64,000 nt of DNA from JBJYKD01 sp049310025 (GTDB lineage Bacteria; Bacillota; Thermosediminibacteria; Thermosediminibacterales; Tepidanaerobacteraceae), in assembly GCF_049310025.1 (NCBI RefSeq), contig NZ_JBJYKD010000005.1, forward strand, positions 62,001-126,000, given 5' to 3'. Shown piece after piece: positions 58,757 to 64,000 of this stretch. Below the pieces are notes generated by a model. That model searched no databases. It worked only from the letters and a program-made list of their open reading frames with translations, and had not been told where the DNA came from. Made by a program: the position numbers and the translations under genes. Each line of letters starts with the position of its first letter. The stretch's first letter is position 1.

Positions 58757-61700
58757 TTACATTCCCGCCAACTTTTTATAGGTCTCAAGCCTCTCTTTTG
58801 CGTCCTTTTCCGCAGCCTTGAAGAGTTCGTCGGCTATGTCGGGGAAGGTCTTGGCGAGAGACGAGTAACGCACCTCTCCCATCAGGAAGTCCCTGAAAGA
58901 ACCCGTCGGGTCTTTGGAATCGAGTATGAACGGATTCTTGCCCTGTTCCTTCAAAAGGGGATTATACCTGTAAAGGTGCCAGTAACCGGCTTCCACCGCT
59001 TTTTTTGCCTCCAGCTGGCTGCAGCCCATGCCGCTCTTGATGCCGTGGTTGATGCACGGGGCGTATGCGATGATAAGGGACGGGCCAGGATAGCTTTCGG
59101 CCTCCACAAGGGCCTTTATCAGCTGATTCTGGTTGGCGCCCATGGCCACCTGGGCCACATATACGTAGCCGTAGCTCATGGCCATCAAGCCCAAGTCTTT
59201 CTTTCTTACTCTCTTACCGGCGGCGGCAAACTGCGCCACGGCGCCGGTGGGAGTCGCCTTGGAAGACTGGCCGCCGGTGTTCGAATACACCTCGGTGTCA
59301 AACACCAGCACATTCACGTCTTCTCCCGAAGCCAGCACGTGATCGAGCCCGCCAAAGCCTATATCGTAAGCCCAGCCATCTCCGCCGAAGATCCACTGGG
59401 ATTTTTTCACCAGGTATTCTTTCATATCGTAAATCTCGGCAAGCAGCTTTTTGGTCCTGTCACAGGCGGTCTCATATTTTTCAATCAGCGGTATGATGGT
59501 CAGAGCCGCCTTCCTGGTCATCTTCGCGTCGTTCATGTTGTCAAGCCACAGCTGGAAGGCTTCTTTCAATTCCGGGGCAAGGTCCAGTTCCATGGCCTCC
59601 TTTATAAGGGACGCCAGTTTCTCTCTTTTCTGTTTTACCGCCAGGTACATGCCGTAACCGAATTCGGCGTTGTCCTCAAACAGCGAGTTGGCCCAGGAAG
59701 GACCGTGACCGTCCTTATTGGTGCAGTAAGGCGTCGACGGTGCGCTGCCGCCCCAGATGGAAGAGCACCCCGTGGCGTTGGCTATCATCATCCGGTCACC
59801 GAAAAGCTGGGTTATCAGCTTGGCGTAAGGAGTTTCGCCGCAGCCGGCGCAGGCCCCGGAGAATTCCAGGAGGGGCTGCTCGAACTGGCTGCCTTTGACC
59901 GTCTCCCTGTTCAAAGGATTTTCCTTGGGAGAAAGGGTCATGGCGTAATCCCAGTTGGCCGCCTGTTGCGCCTGAGTTTCCAGCGGCTTCATGATGAGGG
60001 CCTTTTCTTTGGCCGGGCATGTGATGGCGCACACTCCGCACCCCGTGCAGTCCAGCACGCTCACCTGGATGCGGAAGTTCAGACCCTCCAGCCCCTTGCC
60101 CGCAGCCTTTTTGGTGACGAATCCTTCCGGCGCGTTCTTTACTTCTTCCTCGTTGAGAAGGAAGGGCCTGATGGCCGCATGGGGGCAAACAAAAGAGCAC
60201 TGGTTGCACTGGATGCAGGCATCGGGCTGCCACTCGGGCACGTTTACCGCAATGCCGCGCTTTTCGTATCTGGATGTGCCCGGCGGAAACGTGCCGTCTT
60301 CCATGCCCACAAAGGCGCTGACCGGCAGCCTGTCGCCCTCCTGGCGGTTCATCACATCGGCCACATTCTTTATAAAATCGGGTACCTCCCGGGCGGCTGC
60401 TGCTTCGTCAAGGGCGTCGGCCCACGATGCGGGCACGTCCACCTTCACGAGGGCGTCGACTCCCCTGTCGACGGCCTGGAAGTTCATGTTGACCACCTTT
60501 TCTCCCTTGTGCCCGTAAGAGTCCACAATGGCCTTTTTCAGGTGCTCCACCGCCGTCTCAATGGGTATTATATTGGCCAGCTTGAAAAACGCCGCCTGCA
60601 TTATCATGTTTATTCTCCCGCCGAGCCCAAGCTTCTGGGCGATATCGACGGCATTTATGATATAGAAATTGATGTTGTGTTTTGCAAGATATCTTTTCAC
60701 CGAAGCCGGAAGTTTATGCTCAAGCTCTTCCGGCGACCACCGGGTGTTTAGGAGGAAGGTGCCCCCGTCTTTTAAGCCGGCCAGTACATCGTATTTGCCG
60801 ATATAGGCCTGGTTGTGGCATGCTACGAAATCGGCCTTGTCTATAAGGTAAGTGGACCTTATGGGTTTTTTGCCGAAGCGCAGGTGCGACACGGTGACCC
60901 CGCCGGATTTCTTGGAGTCATAGGCAAAATACGCCTGGGCGTAAAGGTCGGTGTTGTCGCCTATGATTTTGATGGCGCTCTTGTTGGCCCCTACGGTACC
61001 GTCCGAGCCGAGGCCCCAGAACTTGCAGCAAACTGTTCCCTCCGGCACTGTGTTTATATCGTCTTTTACCTCCAGGGAAGTAAATGTCACGTCGTCCACT
61101 ATGCCGATGGTGAAGTGGTTCTTCGGCGATTCGGCTTTGAGGTTGTCGAACACCGCCTTTATCTGTGACGGCGTCGTGTCCTTGGAACCCAGGCCGTAAC
61201 GGCCCCCCACCACCACCGGCCGGATGTCGCTGTCGAAAAACGCCGTGCAGACATCCTGGTAAAGCGGTTCTCCCTGGGAGCCGGGTTCCTTGGTCCTGTC
61301 GAGCACGGCGATCCTCCTTGCCGTCGCCGGCATTTGAGCGAGGAAGTGCTTAACGGAGAACGGCCTGTAGAGGTGCACCTTCAGCACCCCTACCTTTTCC
61401 CCTCCTGCCATGAGGTAATCCACCGTCTCTTCGATGGTATCGCACACCGAACCCATGGCCACAATAACCCTCTCGGCTTCAGGATGGCCGTAGTAATTGA
61501 AGAGGTGGTATTCGCGGCCGGTCAATTTGCTTATTTCTTTCATGTAGTCTTCCACGATGTCGGGCACGGCGAGATAGAAGGGATTGGAGGCTTCCCTCGC
61601 CTGGAAAAAGATGTCCGGATTCTGGGCGGTGCCGCGGGTGACGGGGTGCTCGGGGTTGAGCGCCCTTTTCCTGAACTCTCTGAGCGCGTCGTAATCCACC

Positions 61701-62281
61701 AGCTTTGCCAGGTCATCGTAATCGAGGACCTCGATTTTCTGAATCTCGTGGGATGTCCGGAAACCGTCGAAGAAATGCAGGAACGGCACCCTGGCCTTTA
61801 TGGCCGACAGGTGGGCCACCCCGCCGAGGTCCATTACTTCCTGGACGCTGCCGGAAGCCAGGAGGGCAAAACCCGTCTGGCGGCATGCCATTACGTCGGA
61901 GTGGTCGCCAAATATGGACAGCGCGTGGGATGCCACAGCCCTGGCGCTCACGTGAAATACCCCGGGGAGAAGTTCTCCCGCAATTTTGTACATGTTGGGA
62001 ATCATCAACAGCAGACCCTGGGAGGCGGTAAATGTGGTCGTGAGGGCGCCTGCCGCCAGGGAACCGTGGACGGCGCCGGCAGCTCCCGCCTCGGACTGCA
62101 TCTCCACCACTCTTACTTTCTGCCCGAAAATGTTTTTCCTGCCATGGGCGCTCCATTCGTCCACGTTTTCGGCCATGGGGGACGAGGGAGTTATGGGATA
62201 AATCGCCGCCACTTCGGTAAAGGCGTACGCCACATGGGCGGCGGCGGTATTCCCGTCCATGGACTTCATGACTTTGGCCAT
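58757..62281 (-). CDS. nifJ: Pyruvate:ferredoxin (flavodoxin) oxidoreductase
   Basis: Single-chain PFOR of 1174 residues. It converts pyruvate and CoA to acetyl-CoA and CO2 and reduces ferredoxin, central to anaerobic energy metabolism. N-terminal domain with IYPITPSSPMAE; two 4Fe-4S clusters at CIQCNQCSFVCP and CTGCGVCAITCP; a further cluster and thiamine site with FSGACAGCGETPYAKL, GGDGWAYDIGFGGLDH and TEVYSNTGGQ. AGGAGAGG before the ATG. Full length; monocistronic. Confidence 0.96.
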   Translation of the reverse strand: MAKVMKSMDGNTAAAHVAYAFTEVAAIYPITPSSPMAENVDEWSAHGRKNIFGQKVRVVEMQSEAGAAGAVHGSLAAGALTTTFTASQGLLLMIPNMYKIAGELLPGVFHVSARAVASHALSIFGDHSDVMACRQTGFALLASGSVQEVMDLGGVAHLSAIKARVPFLHFFDGFRTSHEIQKIEVLDYDDLAKLVDYDALREFRKRALNPEHPVTRGTAQNPDIFFQAREASNPFYLAVPDIVEDYMKEISKLTGREYHLFNYYGHPEAERVIVAMGSVCDTIEETVDYLMAGGEKVGVLKVHLYRPFSVKHFLAQMPATARRIAVLDRTKEPGSQGEPLYQDVCTAFFDSDIRPVVVGGRYGLGSKDTTPSQIKAVFDNLKAESPKNHFTIGIVDDVTFTSLEVKDDINTVPEGTVCCKFWGLGSDGTVGANKSAIKIIGDNTDLYAQAYFAYDSKKSGGVTVSHLRFGKKPIRSTYLIDKADFVACHNQAYIGKYDVLAGLKDGGTFLLNTRWSPEELEHKLPASVKRYLAKHNINFYIINAVDIAQKLGLGGRINMIMQAAFFKLANIIPIETAVEHLKKAIVDSYGHKGEKVVNMNFQAVDRGVDALVKVDVPASWADALDEAAAAREVPDFIKNVADVMNRQEGDRLPVSAFVGMEDGTFPPGTSRYEKRGIAVNVPEWQPDACIQCNQCSFVCPHAAIRPFLLNEEEVKNAPEGFVTKKAAGKGLEGLNFRIQVSVLDCTGCGVCAITCPAKEKALIMKPLETQAQQAANWDYAMTLSPKENPLNRETVKGSQFEQPLLEFSGACAGCGETPYAKLITQLFGDRMMIANATGCSSIWGGSAPSTPYCTNKDGHGPSWANSLFEDNAEFGYGMYLAVKQKREKLASLIKEAMELDLAPELKEAFQLWLDNMNDAKMTRKAALTIIPLIEKYETACDRTKKLLAEIYDMKEYLVKKSQWIFGGDGWAYDIGFGGLDHVLASGEDVNVLVFDTEVYSNTGGQSSKATPTGAVAQFAAAGKRVRKKDLGLMAMSYGYVYVAQVAMGANQNQLIKALVEAESYPGPSLIIAYAPCINHGIKSGMGCSQLEAKKAVEAGYWHLYRYNPLLKEQGKNPFILDSKDPTGSFRDFLMGEVRYSSLAKTFPDIADELFKAAEKDAKERLETYKKLAGM

Positions 62282-62301
62282 CGGTTATTCCTCTCCTTTT
62301 T

Positions 62302-62406
62302 TTAATGATACTGGATTTTCCCGGCCGCGGATGAAATAATCGTGCAGCCGCTGCATGATTTTTGTATACCTGTATCCCCGGAATATAATTCTACACAAAA
62401 CTCCAT
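62302..62406 (-). other. Possible 34-codon leader frame before PFOR
   Basis: ATG at 62406 with GGAGG three bases upstream, three Cys (CVELYSG, KSCSGCTII) and a stop just before the PFOR ribosome site. It covers a palindrome TGCAGC-C-GCTGCA (62343-62355). It could be a leader peptide or chance. Confidence 0.2.
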
Positions 62407-62439
62407 TTTCCTCCCCGGTTGAAAAAAAAATAACGGCCT

Positions 62440-63564
62440 TCAAACCTTTTTGCCCGGCCTCACCACATATCTCATCCTGCCGTCACTTTTGAACTTGTCC
62501 ACCCATGTGGGAATTTCGATCAATTCTTTTATGTACACCCTTCCGAGGCTCAAGTCCTTTTCGAGAACGACCTTCAGGATCACGCCCTCTTCGGTAAGGG
62601 GAAACCTCTGGGCCGATATAAAGTTGCCCAGGGAATAGGCCGCGTATTTTTTTACCGTCCCTCCGGCCGGATCTTCCACCTCAATCCACTCTCCGGGCTG
62701 CAGCACATGGGGGTGGCTGCCGATTATCACATCCGCCCCCCTCTCCAGCAGGAGGCGTGCCAGTCTTTTTTGTTCTTCCGAAGGCTCTCTTCGATACTCC
62801 TGTCCGAAATGCAGATATATCACAACGGCGTCGGCGTTTTCCCGCGCCCTCGCCAGATCGTTTAAAATGGCCTTTTCTTCTATCAGGTTTACCAGATAGG
62901 GTTTATCTTCCGGCACGGGAATGCCGTTGGTGCCGTAGGTGTAAGCCAGGAAGGCCACTTTTAACCCGTTGGCCTCTTTTACAAACACCTTCTGCCTCGC
63001 CTCAAAAGATTCGCCGGTGCCTACGGGCTGCAGGCCTTTTTCCTTAAGCACTCTCAACGTCCTCAAAAGCCCTTTTTCTCCCCGGTCCATGCAGTGATTG
63101 TTTGAAGTGACGACAACGTCAAATCCCGCATATTTCAGTGCGTCGGCCAGTTCGTCAGGGCTGCTGAACCTGGGGTAGCCGGTGTATTTCTGTTCCTTTC
63201 CGCCCAGGGTGGTCTCCAGGTTGGCCATGGCTATGTCGGCGGAAGAAATCTCTTCCCTCACTTCCTTAAAAAAAGAGGTATAATCGTATCGACCGCTACT
63301 TGCATCATAGCCTGACCATATCTGTCCCTCGTGCATCATTACATCTCCCACCGCCGCAATGGTGACGCGGGGGTTCTCCGGAGGCGGCGGGGGCGGGACA
63401 TCGTTGAAATCCCCGGCCGGCGCTTTTGCAGCCGCGTTGCTGTCAGGGAATGCATCTAACTGCACATCTCCCGGTGTATTCTTTAAAACAAAACCGTAGT
63501 TTATTAAACCTGACAATGCTATAAAAAAGATGAAAGCTGCAATTTGTTTTTTACGAGCAGTCAT
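62440..63564 (-). CDS. CapA-type metallophosphatase-like protein (secreted or membrane-anchored)
   Basis: Protein of 374 residues with one N-terminal membrane helix, a proline-rich linker (DVPPPPPPENP) and the PGA_cap/CapA domain: TIAAVGDVMMHE, MANLETTLGGKE, VVTSNNHCMDRGEKG, IYLHFGQEY and DVIIGSHPHVLQPGE, whose Asp, His and Asn residues are the metal ligands of the calcineurin-like fold. Homologues take part in poly-glutamate capsule formation, but lone genes like this are of unknown role. ATG at 63564 with GGAGGG upstream; an ATG six codons earlier is possible. Confidence 0.85.
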   Translation of the reverse strand: MTARKKQIAAFIFFIALSGLINYGFVLKNTPGDVQLDAFPDSNAAAKAPAGDFNDVPPPPPPENPRVTIAAVGDVMMHEGQIWSGYDASSGRYDYTSFFKEVREEISSADIAMANLETTLGGKEQKYTGYPRFSSPDELADALKYAGFDVVVTSNNHCMDRGEKGLLRTLRVLKEKGLQPVGTGESFEARQKVFVKEANGLKVAFLAYTYGTNGIPVPEDKPYLVNLIEEKAILNDLARARENADAVVIYLHFGQEYRREPSEEQKRLARLLLERGADVIIGSHPHVLQPGEWIEVEDPAGGTVKKYAAYSLGNFISAQRFPLTEEGVILKVVLEKDLSLGRVYIKELIEIPTWVDKFKSDGRMRYVVRPGKKV

Positions 63565-63648
63565 CGCTGCGGCCCTCCGCATTCGCCCCTAAATTTTACC
63601 GGCCAAAGGCATCTCCGCATCGGATATGTCGATTTACCGCTTAGTTTT

Positions 63649-64000
63649 TTATGCGTTCTGGAAAAAGAGCGCCACCGTACCCGGCCCGGAATGCGCTCCT
63701 ATCACGGGACCAATCCAGGAAGTCATAATTTCCCTGACCCCGAATTCCTTTTTTACGGCGTCGGCCAGTTCCGCGGCCAGCTCCTCATTGTCGCCGTGGC
63801 TTATGCCGACAAGCTGGTCCTCCAGGTTCTTGCCCCTTTCGGCCATGATTTCGACCATTCTCCTTACCACATTTTTCCGGCCCCGCACCTTTTCCAGAGG
63901 GTGGATGGCCCCGTCCACAAAGTGCAGGATGGGCTTTATATTTAAAAGCCCTCCAACGAAGGCCTGAGCCGCTGAAATCCGGCCTCCCCGCCTCAGGTGG
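63649..64000 (-). CDS. DegV-family fatty-acid-binding protein (5' end outside window)
   Basis: C-terminal 116 residues only, running off the right edge. The pattern AAQAFVGGLLNIKPILHFVDGAIHPLEKVRGRKN, here seen as FVGGLLNIKPIL and EKVRGRKN, and the end IGPVIGAHSGPGTVALFF are typical of DegV proteins, which bind fatty acids and in some Firmicutes (FakB) present them to a fatty acid kinase. Confidence 0.85.
   Translation of the reverse strand, partial: HLRRGGRISAAQAFVGGLLNIKPILHFVDGAIHPLEKVRGRKNVVRRMVEIMAERGKNLEDQLVGISHGDNEELAAELADAVKKEFGVREIMTSWIGPVIGAHSGPGTVALFFQNA

Noticed and set aside
58679..60751. Plus-strand open frame of 690 codons
   Set aside because: It lies opposite the PFOR gene, whose iron-sulfur and thiamine motifs are complete. 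It is a shadow frame caused by codon bias.
61334..62305. Plus-strand open frame of 323 codons
   Set aside because: Also antisense to PFOR, with no family features and no ribosome site.

Overview
The window looks like a chromosomal piece of a low-to-mid GC anaerobic Firmicute, probably a clostridial thermophile of the Thermosediminibacter/Tepidanaerobacter type. The grounds are strong AGGAGG/GGGGG ribosome sites with many GTG/TTG starts, a pyruvate:ferredoxin oxidoreductase, an SLH-anchored S-layer protein, LevR- and PrpR-type sigma-54 activators, a DegS/DegU pair, DegV and a Firmicutes-type LexA box. This placement is inference from gene content. Most genes lie on the minus strand. No tRNA, rRNA, CRISPR array or intact insertion sequence was found.

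Layout. 1-3.3 kb: end of an MFS drug exporter, a tiny Cys-rich protein with a structured leader, GDP-mannose pyrophosphorylase and a phosphoribosyltransferase. 3.9-12.1 kb: a sigma-54-dependent sugar/polyol operon (LevR-type activator, galactitol-type PTS EIIA/B/C, a 2-hydroxyacid dehydrogenase, a class II aldolase, a zinc dehydrogenase). 12.3-14.4 kb: MurJ and a membrane protein. 14.8-21.0 kb: a second sigma-54 regulon (PrpR-like activator, zinc dehydrogenase, TRAP transporter). 21.4 kb: a SelW/Rdx-family selenoprotein with an in-frame UGA and a SECIS-like hairpin. 21.7-26.9 kb: HlyD/ABC/ABC/permease/TetR exporter. 28.6-34.9 kb: TetR, TolC, RND pump and membrane-fusion protein.

35-36.7 kb is a degraded stretch with diverged repeats and a DUF4160/DUF2442 pair. 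36.8-42 kb holds the S-layer protein and a small unknown gene convergent with a TetR regulator. 42-44.2 kb carries a UbiA prenyltransferase and a D-Ala-D-Ala-ligase-like ATP-grasp enzyme. Toxin-antitoxin-like modules are scattered: MNT/HEPN at 27.6 kb, a different MNT/HepT at 44.3 kb and VapBC at 45.6 kb. 46.4-57.1 kb is one long Tad (Flp) pilus transcription unit, ending in DUF192, an output-less HAMP receptor and DegS/DegU; its TadZ gene is interrupted by a TGA. 57.2-64 kb has LexA-controlled DNA polymerase IV, PFOR, a CapA-like protein and a partial DegV protein.

Shared regulation. Three GG-N10-GC (-24/-12) promoters sit in front of the PTS operon, the LevR-type gene itself and the dehydrogenase/TRAP operon. 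A common inverted repeat, TGAGTGA-N4-TCACTCA, overlaps or abuts promoters of the HlyD/ABC operon, the tolC operon and the small gene at 41.06 kb, and also lies upstream of the RND operon. This suggests one group of TetR repressors links envelope export functions. The most notable items are the selenoprotein, the nonsense codon in tadZ, the paired sigma-54 regulons with unknown substrates, and the shared TetR operators.
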